From assembly GCA_963844235.1 (NCBI GenBank), contig CAWJNF010000006.1, positions 62,001 to 126,000 on the forward strand: a DNA stretch of 64,000 bases, given 5' to 3'. The notes under the pieces are model-generated. The model searched no databases and was not told where the DNA came from. It saw only the letters and a program-made list of their open reading frames with translations. This stretch comes from CAWJNF01 sp963844235. GTDB taxonomy: Bacteria > Actinomycetota > Thermoleophilia > Gaiellales > Gaiellaceae. Shown one piece after another: positions 24,719 through 33,037 of this stretch (position 1 is its first letter; the number at the start of each line of letters is the position of its first letter). The translations under genes were made by a program, and so were the position numbers.

Positions 24719-25650
24719 TGCGACTGCACCGAATCGACCACGTCTGCCTTCGCGTCCACGACCTGGACGAAGCCGCCGCTCGGTGGGCTCTCCAGTTCGG
24801 GCTGATCGAGCGCTCTCGCGAAAGCGGCCGCGCGTTGCTCGCCTGCAACGACGAGCCCTACTGCCTCGAGCTCGTGGAGGCCGGCGAGCCGGGCCACGAC
24901 CATGCCGGCTTCGAGCTCGGCCCCGACTGCCCGCTCGACGACGCGAAAGCGCATCTCGAGTCGAAGGCCGTGCCATGGGAGGAGCGCGAGGGCTGCCTCT
25001 TCGTGTCGGACCCCGACGGGCGCGGTGTCCAGCTCATGCCGTACCGCCCGCCGGCGACCGAGGTCGATCGCTGGCCGCAGCATGCCCGGCCCTCGACGAG
25101 CGTCCACCTCGGCGGCCCGCGGAAGCTCGGGCACGTCAACTGCCTGACAGGCGCGATCCAGGACTGCACGGTCTTCTACCGGGACGTGCTCGGCATGCGG
25201 GTCAGCGACTGGCTCGATGACGGCGGCGTGTGGTTCCACATCAACTCGGAACACCACGTCATGGCGCTCGTGGACAGGGGCTACGCCCACTTCCACCACT
25301 TCGCCTTCGAGACGGTGGACATCGGGAAGATGCGCGACATGCTCGACCACGTCGCCCGCCACGGCCGCTGGCTCGGGTGGGGCCCGACGCGTCACGGCAT
25401 CGCGGGCAACATCGCAAGCTACGTGCGCATCGTCGAGGAAGCCTGCTTCGTCGAGCTGTACTGCGACATGGAGCAGCTCCAGGAAGACCACGTCCCCCGC
25501 GTGTACCCGGACGATCGCTACTCCTCGAATACCTGGGGCCCGCTGCCGCCGCGGTCGTACTTCCGCTTCGACGCGGAGGCGATCGAGTACGAGCGCCAGA
25601 GCCTCGAGACCCTCGGCAACCAGCTCCCCCCGGCGAAAGTGAAGGTATGA
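24715..25650 (+). CDS. Type I extradiol (VOC) ring-cleavage dioxygenase
   Basis: A 311-residue protein with two vicinal-oxygen-chelate modules. The C-terminal one carries the expected Fe(II) ligands: His140 (LGHVNCLTG), His195 (HFHHFAFE) and Glu247 (CFVELYCDM). The N-terminal module lacks a full set, as usual for type I extradiol enzymes. It probably opens a catechol made by the HpaB/HpaC pair. Start codons ATGATG at 24715 overlap the FAH stop. The substrate could be homoprotocatechuate or a steroid/terpenoid catechol. Confidence 0.9.
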   Translation: MMRLHRIDHVCLRVHDLDEAAARWALQFGLIERSRESGRALLACNDEPYCLELVEAGEPGHDHAGFELGPDCPLDDAKAHLESKAVPWEEREGCLFVSDPDGRGVQLMPYRPPATEVDRWPQHARPSTSVHLGGPRKLGHVNCLTGAIQDCTVFYRDVLGMRVSDWLDDGGVWFHINSEHHVMALVDRGYAHFHHFAFETVDIGKMRDMLDHVARHGRWLGWGPTRHGIAGNIASYVRIVEEACFVELYCDMEQLQEDHVPRVYPDDRYSSNTWGPLPPRSYFRFDAEAIEYERQSLETLGNQLPPAKVKV

Positions 25651-27110
25651 CGACCACCGAGACAGCCCCGAAGATCCGGGCGCGCACCGGCAAGCAGTAC
25701 CTCGACGAGCTCGGCCGCGACGAGCGCGAGCTCTGGCTGAACGGCGAGCGGATCACGAACCCGCTCGAGCATCCTCTGCTCGCTTCCGGAGCGGAGTCGA
25801 TCGCCCGCGTGTTCGATCTTCAGCACGAGCACCCCGACGAGATGCTCGTCCCCTCGCCCGACGACGGAGCGCTCGTAAACGCCACGCACCTCATTCCGCG
25901 CGCGAAGGAGGACCTCGAGCGCCGCCGCGGCGCGATCGAGATCACCGCGGGCGCCACCGCAGGGATGATGGGGCGCACCCCCGACTACCTCAACGTGACC
26001 TTCGCGTGCTTCGCGGGGCGCGCCGACGTGTGGGCCAGGCGGGGCAACGAGCAGCGCGCGGAGAACCTCGTCGCCTACCAGAAGGAGATGCGCGACCGCG
26101 ATCTCTCGACGACACACACGATCATCAACCCGCAGGTCGACCGCTCGAAGCCGGAAGCAGAGCAGGCCGCCGGCGAGGTTGCGCTGCACAGGGTCGGCGA
26201 GACCAGCGAGGGGATCGTCGTACGCGGTGCCCGGATGCTCGCGACACTTGCGCCATTCGCCGACGAGCTGGCCGTCTATCCGGGGTCGGACATCCGGCCC
26301 CAGGACGGCGACTACGCGCTGGCGTTCGCAATCCCGATGGGAACGTCCGGTCTCAAGTTCGTCTGCCGGGACACGTTCGCGAAGAGCCGCAGCCACTTCG
26401 ACTATCCGCTCTCATCGCGCTTCGACGAGATGGACGCAGTCGCGATCTTCGACGACGTCGTCGTGCCCTGGGATCGCGTCTTCCTCTGCGGAGACACGAT
26501 CGGCTATTCGGAGGTCATCTCCGACACGGGCTGGCGAGGCCACATCATGCACCAGGCGTTCACGCGCGCCCACACGAAGCTCCTGTTTGCGTTCGGCCTC
26601 GGCCACCTGATCGCCAACACGACCGGCGTCGTGCGCTTCGACCACATCCAGGAGAAGCTCGGGCAGATCTGGAACATGGTCGAGCTGACGCGGTCGGCCA
26701 TCGTCGCCGCCGAGGCCGGCTCCGGGCTGGACGACGGCGGGGTCTGGTATCCGGACGACCGCCCGTTCCTCTGCCTGCGCGGCGAGATGCCGAAGTGGAT
26801 GCCGCACGTGAACGAGCTGCTGCAGCTGATCGGCGGAGGCGGCTTCATGTGCACGCCTTCGGAGGCGGACGTGAAGGGCCCCATTGCCGACCTGATCGCG
26901 AAGTACTTCCAGGCCGCCGGCGCCGACGCCGAGCGGCGCATCCGGCTGTTCCGGCTCGCCTGGGACTTCGTCGGCTCCGATCTCGGCGGCCGCGGCGAGC
27001 TCTACGAGCGCTTCTACCTGTCCGACTCCTACCGCATGACCGGGCTCGCCTACAACCTGGCCGACAAGACCCGCGCCGTCGAGCTGGTAGAGCAGTTTCT
27101 GCATGACTGA
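25647..27110 (+). CDS. HpaB-type FADH2-dependent aromatic monooxygenase (first copy)
   Basis: A 487-residue protein of the 4-hydroxyphenylacetate 3-hydroxylase family, with an N-terminal domain (LWLNGERITNPLEHP), GMMGRTPDYLNVTFACFAGR and TTHTIINPQVDRSK, and an acyl-CoA-dehydrogenase-like C-terminal domain (SSRFDEMDAVAIFDDVVVPW, LIGGGGFMCTP). It hydroxylates a phenol using FADH2 from the reductase at 23322. ATG 25647 overlaps the dioxygenase stop. A close paralog lies at 33038 on the other strand. Confidence 0.93.
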   Translation: MTTTETAPKIRARTGKQYLDELGRDERELWLNGERITNPLEHPLLASGAESIARVFDLQHEHPDEMLVPSPDDGALVNATHLIPRAKEDLERRRGAIEITAGATAGMMGRTPDYLNVTFACFAGRADVWARRGNEQRAENLVAYQKEMRDRDLSTTHTIINPQVDRSKPEAEQAAGEVALHRVGETSEGIVVRGARMLATLAPFADELAVYPGSDIRPQDGDYALAFAIPMGTSGLKFVCRDTFAKSRSHFDYPLSSRFDEMDAVAIFDDVVVPWDRVFLCGDTIGYSEVISDTGWRGHIMHQAFTRAHTKLLFAFGLGHLIANTTGVVRFDHIQEKLGQIWNMVELTRSAIVAAEAGSGLDDGGVWYPDDRPFLCLRGEMPKWMPHVNELLQLIGGGGFMCTPSEADVKGPIADLIAKYFQAAGADAERRIRLFRLAWDFVGSDLGGRGELYERFYLSDSYRMTGLAYNLADKTRAVELVEQFLHD

Positions 27111-27130
27111 GGTCCTGCAGGAGCTGCTGT

Positions 27131-27155
27131 GTAGGGGCCGGATCTCATCCGGCCC
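27131..27155. repeat. GTAGGGGCCGG hairpin repeat
   Basis: Identical to the copy at 20641-20665 (stem GGGCCGGAT-ATCCGGCCC type with a CTC loop) and again preceded by TGT. It lies 20 bp after the HpaB stop and may attenuate the transcript before the decarboxylase gene. Confidence 0.75.
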
Positions 27156-27197
27156 GAGCGGGCGCCGGCGGCGACCGTTGCCCAAGGAGCCGACGGC

Positions 27198-27998
27198 ATG
27201 ACGCTTCGGGGGTACTCGCTGCCGCGCTCCCCGGAGGGACGGGCGAGCCTCGTGCCGCCTCCGCCCTGGCACTACGTCGGCGACTTCATCGTGCTCGAGT
27301 TCTGGGCCGACCCGGATGCCGTTGCGGCAGTTCTGCCGCCCGGCCTCGAGCCCTACGCGGAAGACCCCGGCCGCGCCGCGGCGCTCTTCGTCGACTGGCA
27401 GTCGTGTACGGATTCTCACGACGAGCTGCTCGACCCGGCGCGCAGCCAGTACAAGGAGTTCTTCATCGTCGTCAACGCGGTGCTCGACGGCGAGCACGTG
27501 ACGACGTGTCCGTACATCTGGGTCGACCGGGACTTCGCGCTCGCCCGCGGCTGGGTCCAGGGCTTCCCGAAAAAGCTCGGCTCGGTCTGGATGACGCGCA
27601 GCTACGGGCTCGACTGCCTCGCCGACCCCGGCCTGCGCGCCGGCGCGGCCTACGGCGGAACGCTCGCGGCGAACGACCGGCGCCTGGCGCAGGGAGCCGT
27701 GACGCTCGAGCGCCTCTCCGAGTCAGGCCCGACGCACAACGACCCGGCGCTCGTCAACGTGCGCCATTTCCCGCGGCTTGCCGCGGGACAGCACGACGAC
27801 CCGGCCGTCCACGAGCTCGTCCGGGCGCGCAGCCGCGACCGCTCGATCTCCGAGATCTGGGAGGGGCGGGCGACCCTCGAGCTCTTCGAGGCCCCGAACG
27901 AAGAGCACACGGCGCTCGCGCCCGTACGGATGGGCAAAGGGTTCCGGTTCACGTTCGCCTACACGGTCGACGATCTCGCTACCGTGAAAGCGTTCTGA
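27198..27998 (+). CDS. Acetoacetate decarboxylase family protein
   Basis: A 266-residue ADC-fold protein. It has LPPGLEPYAEDPGRAAALFVD and ARGWVQGFPKKLGSVWMTR; the Lys in the GFPKK segment aligns with the Schiff-base Lys region of acetoacetate decarboxylase. Many family members act as decarboxylases, aldolase-dehydratases or hydratases on other keto acids. Given its place after the FAH and dioxygenase genes, it may process a ring-cleavage keto acid. It is separated from HpaB by a hairpin repeat. Confidence 0.87.
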   Translation: MTLRGYSLPRSPEGRASLVPPPPWHYVGDFIVLEFWADPDAVAAVLPPGLEPYAEDPGRAAALFVDWQSCTDSHDELLDPARSQYKEFFIVVNAVLDGEHVTTCPYIWVDRDFALARGWVQGFPKKLGSVWMTRSYGLDCLADPGLRAGAAYGGTLAANDRRLAQGAVTLERLSESGPTHNDPALVNVRHFPRLAAGQHDDPAVHELVRARSRDRSISEIWEGRATLELFEAPNEEHTALAPVRMGKGFRFTFAYTVDDLATVKAF

Positions 27999-28059
27999 GA
28001 GCTCGCTTCAAGAACGAAGCACGATGCCGCCGGGCTGCGCTGGGCGGCGCGTCGCCGTG

Positions 28060-28108
28060 TCCTCGGTCGCGCACGTATCCTCCGGATACGCACGCTCCCT
28101 GCGTCCTT
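28060..28108 (+). repeat. 49-bp intergenic repeat, copy B
   Basis: This copy differs from the one at 21939 at two positions only and lies in the same orientation, 57 bp before the aldehyde dehydrogenase start. The centre CGTATCC-TCC-GGATACG can form a hairpin. Confidence 0.75.
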
Positions 28109-28164
28109 GCGTCGCATCCGCCCATCGCACCCCGGCGACGTGTCTTCATTCTGAAACGAGCTCC

Positions 28165-29637
28165 ATGAGCGCAACGGCCATGGACAATCGGGTCGAGGTC
28201 GCCGGCGTCTCCGTCTCGACCGACCACTTCATCGGCGGCGAGCGGGTCGCGTCCGCAGAGCGCTTCGAGGACAGCTCGCCGATCGACGAGCGCCTGCTCG
28301 CCGAGGTGTCTCGAGCGGGGCCGGAGGAGGTCGACCGCGCCGTCCTCGCCGCGCATGACGCTTTCCCCGCCTGGTCGGCGCTCGGCCCGGCGGGCCGCGC
28401 CGACTACCTGAGACGGCTCGGCGACCTCATCGATGCGAACGTCGAGCGCCTCGCTGCCGTCGAGTGCGAGGACATGGCGATGCTGCTGCGCTCGCTCCGA
28501 GCCCGCGTCATCGCCCGTGGGGCGCGGAACTACCGGGCCTACGCCGATCTTGCCGCCGCCTACGAGGAGCGGGACTGGCGCTCCAACGGCACCTGGAACC
28601 GCGTGCAGCGGATGCCCGCGGGGCCGGTCGCGGTGATCACACCGTGGAACGCCCCCTTCATGCTTTCGACCTGGAAGACGGCCCCTGCCCTGGCTGCCGG
28701 CTGCACGGTCGTGCTCAAGCCGGCGGAGTGGTCGCCGCTCTCGTGCTCGCTGCTCGCCGACCTCGTCGCCGAGGCGGGGCTGCCACCCGGCGTATTCAAC
28801 GTCGTTCAGGGGATCGGCGAGGAGGCAGGCGCCGCGCTCGTCGCCCACCCGCTGATCCGTCGTGTCTCGTTTACCGGCTCGCCCGAGACGGCGCGTCACA
28901 TCGGCGTCGCGGCGGCCCGCAACATCGTTCCGTTCACCGGCGAGCTCGGCGGCAAGAACCCCTTCGTCGTGTTCGAGGACGCCGACGTCGACGCGGCCGC
29001 GCGCAAGGCGGCCGGCCAGTACGACGACGCGGGCCAGGTGTGCCTCGCCGGCACGCGCCTCCTCGTCCAGGACAGCATCCGCGACGTCTTCCTCGAGAAG
29101 TTTCACCTTCATGCCGACGAGCACGTCCTCGGGGACCCGCGAGACGACCGGACCACCGTCTCGCCGCTCATCCACCCCGAGCACCTCGCCCGCGTCGAGG
29201 GCTTCGTCGAGCGAGCACACGAGGCCGGCGACCGCGTCGTGCGCGGCGGCAAGCCCTCGGACCTCGGCGGGCTCTGGTACGAGCCGACGCTCGTCGAGCC
29301 GCACTCGAACGACGCCGAGATCGTGCAGCGCGAGGTCTTCGGGCCCGTGCTGACGATCCAGAGCTTCCGCGACGAGGCCGACGCCGTCGAGCTCGCGAAC
29401 TCGACCGAGTACGGGCTTTCGGCGATCCTGTACACGGGCTCGACCGGCCGGGCCGACCGCGTCGGTCGCGCGATCCGAGCGGGCACGGTGTGGGTCAACT
29501 GCTTCCTGGTGCGCGACCTCACCGCTCCGTTCGGCGGCTGCGGGATCAGCGGCGTGGGCCGCGAGGGCGGCAACCACGCGCTCGACTTCTACAGCGATCT
29601 GAAGACGCTGCAGATCCTCGACGGCTCGACGGCGTAG
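28165..29637 (+). CDS. Aldehyde dehydrogenase
   Basis: A 490-residue NAD(P)-dependent aldehyde dehydrogenase. It has VITPWNAPFMLSTWK, VLKPAEWSPL, the general base Glu in FTGELGGKNP, the catalytic Cys in DDAGQVCLAGTR, and EVFGPVLTI. It is closest in type to HpaE (5-carboxymethyl-2-hydroxymuconate semialdehyde dehydrogenase) and related ring-cleavage semialdehyde dehydrogenases. It completes a plausible sequence of hydroxylation, ring cleavage, semialdehyde oxidation and FAH steps. ATG 28165 was chosen over longer frames because the family N-terminus begins here. Confidence 0.92.
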   Translation: MSATAMDNRVEVAGVSVSTDHFIGGERVASAERFEDSSPIDERLLAEVSRAGPEEVDRAVLAAHDAFPAWSALGPAGRADYLRRLGDLIDANVERLAAVECEDMAMLLRSLRARVIARGARNYRAYADLAAAYEERDWRSNGTWNRVQRMPAGPVAVITPWNAPFMLSTWKTAPALAAGCTVVLKPAEWSPLSCSLLADLVAEAGLPPGVFNVVQGIGEEAGAALVAHPLIRRVSFTGSPETARHIGVAAARNIVPFTGELGGKNPFVVFEDADVDAAARKAAGQYDDAGQVCLAGTRLLVQDSIRDVFLEKFHLHADEHVLGDPRDDRTTVSPLIHPEHLARVEGFVERAHEAGDRVVRGGKPSDLGGLWYEPTLVEPHSNDAEIVQREVFGPVLTIQSFRDEADAVELANSTEYGLSAILYTGSTGRADRVGRAIRAGTVWVNCFLVRDLTAPFGGCGISGVGREGGNHALDFYSDLKTLQILDGSTA

Positions 29638-29686
29638 TCCTCGGGCGCAGATTCACCGGGTGGTGTGAGCGGGCGTTCGACGTCGC

Positions 29687-30877
29687 CTAGGACGAGGCGA
29701 GCATCGATCGCGACTCCGCGCGGGCCTCGCGCCACCACACGAGCTCGTACGTGTGCAACGCCAGCCAGACGGCGGTGACGAGCGCCAGCGCGGCGAGTGC
29801 CGGGACAACCATCGCGAGCGGGAGCAGGAGGACGAGCAACAGCGCGGCGACGAAGCGGCCGCGGCTGAGCCGCACCCGCCGTTCGATCCGAATCCGGATC
29901 GCCGAGTATGTGAGCAGGTAGAGCGCGCTCCCGCCGCAGAGCGCGAATGCCGTGACCAAGTCGAGCTCCTCGCCGACGTGCGCGACGATGTCCTTCATCG
30001 CGAACGCGAACAGCACGATGCCGACGATCATCGGAAAATGCGCGTACGTGTACGCGTCGCGGGCAAGCGCCACGCGTTCCGCGCCCTGGAGGTCGCCCAG
30101 CATCCGCTCGCCGCGGACCGAGAAGAAGTCGAAGTACGCGAGCCAAAACGAGGTGGCGATGAGGAGCCCGAGGATCGCGGCCACGACCTCGCCCAGCCCA
30201 ATGCCGATCCCGGTCGCGCCGATCCCGATCGAGATGAACGCCTCGCCGAGCGCGATGATCAACACGAGGCCGTGGCGCTCCGCGAAATGCGACGGGTGCA
30301 GTCGCCACCCCGTCAACCCGCTCAGCACGGCGCCGACGTACGTGCTCGCGAGCGCAGCGACCCAAAGCCAGATACGCGCGCCGTCCGTGAAGCCCGCGAC
30401 GAGGATCAAGGTCGCGCCGAGCAGCGTCCACGGCGCGAGCCGGAGCACGGCGCCGAGCAGGTCGCGGTTGCCGCGGCCGGCGAGAGCATAGAGCGCCAGG
30501 TGCATCGTGCAGACAACGAGGAAGGCGGTGCCGAAGAGCACGCCCTCGTCGGTGAACACGCCCGGCACCACGAGCGCCGCGACGAACATCGCGATCAGCG
30601 CGACGAGCATCGCTGCACCGACCACGCCCTCCTCGGGGTCGACGATGTTCATCAGCCACGCGTAAGCCGACCACGCCCACCAAAGCGCGGCCAGCACGAG
30701 CACGCCGCGGCCGATGCCGGCAAACGTGGGATCGTCGGCGAGCAGCGTCGCGACCTGCGTGAACGCGAACACGAAGACGAGGTCGAAAAAGAGCTCTCGC
30801 GGCGTGACACGGTGCTCGCGCTCGACAGCCGTCGCGGCCACCCTCGCGACCTTACCCCGCGCTCTGCGAAGACGCAA
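29687..30877 (-). CDS. Low temperature requirement A (LtrA) family membrane protein
   Basis: A 396-residue protein with about ten membrane segments. It opens with the LtrA signature VTPRELFFDLVFVFAFTQVA and has WRLHPSHFAERHGLVLIIALGEAFI and MIVGIVLFAFAMKDIVAH. LtrA was first linked to growth of Listeria at low temperature; the transport function is unknown. It is convergent with the aldehyde dehydrogenase and unrelated to the catabolic genes. Confidence 0.92.
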   Translation of the reverse strand: MRLRRARGKVARVAATAVEREHRVTPRELFFDLVFVFAFTQVATLLADDPTFAGIGRGVLVLAALWWAWSAYAWLMNIVDPEEGVVGAAMLVALIAMFVAALVVPGVFTDEGVLFGTAFLVVCTMHLALYALAGRGNRDLLGAVLRLAPWTLLGATLILVAGFTDGARIWLWVAALASTYVGAVLSGLTGWRLHPSHFAERHGLVLIIALGEAFISIGIGATGIGIGLGEVVAAILGLLIATSFWLAYFDFFSVRGERMLGDLQGAERVALARDAYTYAHFPMIVGIVLFAFAMKDIVAHVGEELDLVTAFALCGGSALYLLTYSAIRIRIERRVRLSRGRFVAALLLVLLLPLAMVVPALAALALVTAVWLALHTYELVWWREARAESRSMLASS

Positions 30878-30972
30878 CGCCGGAAGGGCCCACGCGAACA
30901 GGGGCCTGGGCGTCGGCAGCGGTAGCCGCCTCTACCGGTCTAGTGCTGTGTCTACAGGCGCGCTCGAGCTTT

Positions 30973-30996
30973 GCCCTGGGGCTCGGGTCCCAGGGC
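30973..30996 (-). terminator. Hairpin between the LtrA promoter and the NAD(P)-binding gene
   Basis: GCCCTGGG at 30973-30980 pairs with CCCAGGGC at 30989-30996 around 8 bases. On the minus strand it follows the end of the 31033 gene by about 40 bp and is followed by AAAG rather than a T-run, so its terminator role is uncertain. Confidence 0.4.
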
Positions 30997-31032
30997 TTCC
31001 GTTGAAGGGTATGAGGCGATCGGGAAGTCCGG

Positions 31033-31902
31033 TCAGCCGGTGAAGGCCCGCTTGGCCGCTTCGTCGAACGGCGTCAACTCGAAGGGCAGGAGCCTGCGCA
31101 ATCGCTCCTCGCGTGCGACCGTCGGGCTCTTCAGGCCCTCGATCAGGGGGCGGGCGACCGAGGCGTTGACCGGGGTGACGAGATGAAGCCAGAGCGACGA
31201 CAACTGCGGTGTGAGCACCGGTACCTCGAGGAGCCTCGGCCGGCGTCCGCGCAGCTGGGCGATTCGCTCGATCATCTGCCGGTAGGTCATCACCTCAGGC
31301 CCGCCGACGTCGAAGCTCTGGCCGAGCGTGGCCGCGTTCCCGCAGACGCCGGCGAGGTAACGGCCGACATCGTCGAGTGCGACCGGCTGAGTCGGCGTCG
31401 AGACCCAGCTCGGCATGATCATCGCCGGCAGCCGATCGACGAGCGCGACAATCGTCTCGAAGGCCGCGCTCCCCTTGCCGACGATCATGGCGGCGCGCAG
31501 CGTCGTGACTGGAACGGATCCCGCAGCCAAACGCTGTCCCGTCTCTCGTCGGCTACGCAGATGCGGTGACGCGGTCGGGTCATCGTCGCCGAGCCCGCCG
31601 AGATAGACGATCTGTCCAACGCCGGCATGCTCGGAGGCGGTCGCGACGTTCTCCGCCGCCGCACGATCCTGGCGCTCGAAATCTCGAGAGCCGAGTGAAT
31701 GGACGAGGTAGTAGACGACCTCTGCTCTCTCGACGGCGCGCGCGACGTCCTCGGCGGAGCTCGCGTCGCCCTCGACCCAGCGGATGCGGGGGTCCGCCTC
31801 CTGCGCGGAGCGCGAAACGGCGACGAGCTCGTGCTGGGCCGTGAGCAGCGGCACCAGCGTGCGGCCGACGACTCCCGTCGCGCCGAAGACCGCAATCCTC
31901 AC
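31033..31902 (-). CDS. NAD(P)H-binding atypical SDR (NmrA/YwnB-like)
   Basis: A 289-residue protein. The Rossmann motif is VRIAVFGATGVVGRTLV, followed by WVEGDASSAEDVARAV, VVYYLVHSLGSRDF and IVYLGGLGDD. It matches the group of NAD(P)H-binding proteins in actinobacteria that resemble complex I NDUFA9 subunits. The reaction is unknown. GTG 31902 overlaps the stop of the upstream gene (GTGA), so both are co-translated. Confidence 0.85.
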   Translation of the reverse strand: MRIAVFGATGVVGRTLVPLLTAQHELVAVSRSAQEADPRIRWVEGDASSAEDVARAVERAEVVYYLVHSLGSRDFERQDRAAAENVATASEHAGVGQIVYLGGLGDDDPTASPHLRSRRETGQRLAAGSVPVTTLRAAMIVGKGSAAFETIVALVDRLPAMIMPSWVSTPTQPVALDDVGRYLAGVCGNAATLGQSFDVGGPEVMTYRQMIERIAQLRGRRPRLLEVPVLTPQLSSLWLHLVTPVNASVARPLIEGLKSPTVAREERLRRLLPFELTPFDEAAKRAFTG

Positions 31903-32417
31903 GTGCCGGCCCTCGAGGCGAGCAGATCGAAGTAGCGGCGGCTCACCGCGGCATGGAACGGGCTTTGGCCCTTGGCGTAGAGCGCACCCGTCCACCACGG
32001 CGCACCGGCTCGCGCCGCGAGGCGAGGAAGGTACTCCTCGACCATGACGCTCAGCTCGACTTCGTCGCCGGCCCGGCGTTGCGCGAGCATGACCGATCCG
32101 CCGGCGCGCAACGCGAGCAGACCTCCCTGGATCGAGTACCGGCACGAAACGAGGTCGTCGGAACACGCGAGCTCGGCCGGACCGAAACAGAAGAGGGTCG
32201 CACCGCCCAGCAGAACAAGCCGACCGCTCTCCGCGCTCCAGCGCGCGCGAACGCCGCCGCGTGTGAAGCCACCGACGGCTTGCCAGTACGCCAACCCGAG
32301 CCACCGAGCGCCAGACTCCGAGTGCTCGACAAGCGGCTCGCGAGCGAGCACGCGTTGCCTGGACTCGAAGGCCCCGGATTCCAGCACACGCTCGTTCGTC
32401 TCCCAGCCGTGGAACAC
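31899..32417 (-). CDS. Conserved hypothetical protein (172 aa)
   Basis: The gene starts at GTG 32417; a stop in frame at 32481 limits any extension. The protein is mixed alpha/beta with a central stretch LAYWQAVGGFTRGGVRARW and a C-terminal helix HAAVSRRYFDLLAS. No catalytic motif was recognised. It is coupled to the SDR-like gene by a GTGA overlap and divergent from the cupin gene (77 bp between starts). Confidence 0.65.
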   Translation of the reverse strand: MFHGWETNERVLESGAFESRQRVLAREPLVEHSESGARWLGLAYWQAVGGFTRGGVRARWSAESGRLVLLGGATLFCFGPAELACSDDLVSCRYSIQGGLLALRAGGSVMLAQRRAGDEVELSVMVEEYLPRLAARAGAPWWTGALYAKGQSPFHAAVSRRYFDLLASRAGT

Positions 32418-32494
32418 CAGCCGAACGGTATCGGCGCGTCGCAGGAGGTTGCGCCGAGGTCGAAGCGCAGCGAGCTCCGACTAGGCTTCCTTGC

Positions 32495-32965
32495 GTGCAC
32501 CGCCGCAACATCGCGTCGCCGGCGTTCGAGTACGACAACGACGATCCAGAGGGCTTCCAGTCTGGGATGCTCCGGTTCGGGAAAGAGCTTGGTGCCCAAC
32601 GGACGGGCACGACCGTCTACGAGCTTCCGCCCGGCCAGTCGATCTGCCCGTACCACTACGAGTACGGCGAGGAGGAGTGGCTGATCGTCCTGCAGGGACG
32701 ACCGACACTTCGGCACACCGACGGAAGTGCCGAGCTCGCGCCCTGGGACGTGGTGTTCTTCCCGCCCGGCCCAGCCGGCGCTCACGGCGTTCGCAACGAC
32801 ACGGATGAAACCGTGCGCGTCCTCATGTACTCGACTGTCAGCACTCCCGCTGCGAGCGTCTATCCCGACAGCGACAAGGTGGCCGTCTGGACCGGCAATA
32901 CCGACGACGACGTCATCGTCCACCGGGCAAGTAGCGTCGACTACTGGTCCGGTGAGACCGGTTGA
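32495..32965 (+). CDS. Cupin-domain protein
   Basis: A 156-residue single-cupin protein. Motif 1 is PYHYEYGEEEWLIVLQGRP with two His and a Glu that could bind a metal; motif 2 is PGPAGAHGVRNDTDE with a His. Single cupins include dioxygenases, isomerases and ligand sensors. The start is GTG 32495. It sits at the edge of the aromatic catabolic genes but reads toward the second HpaB gene (convergent). Confidence 0.85.
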   Translation: MHRRNIASPAFEYDNDDPEGFQSGMLRFGKELGAQRTGTTVYELPPGQSICPYHYEYGEEEWLIVLQGRPTLRHTDGSAELAPWDVVFFPPGPAGAHGVRNDTDETVRVLMYSTVSTPAASVYPDSDKVAVWTGNTDDDVIVHRASSVDYWSGETG

Positions 32966-33037
32966 TTTTCGGGTCGCCGACGACGCGTCGGTGACGATCC
33001 CGGGTGGCCCCCGAGGGCGCGCAAGGCCCCGTGGCGG

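Noticed and set aside
29637..29687. Terminator between the aldehyde dehydrogenase and LtrA genes
   Set aside because: No convincing stem longer than six base pairs was seen in this 49-bp convergent gap.
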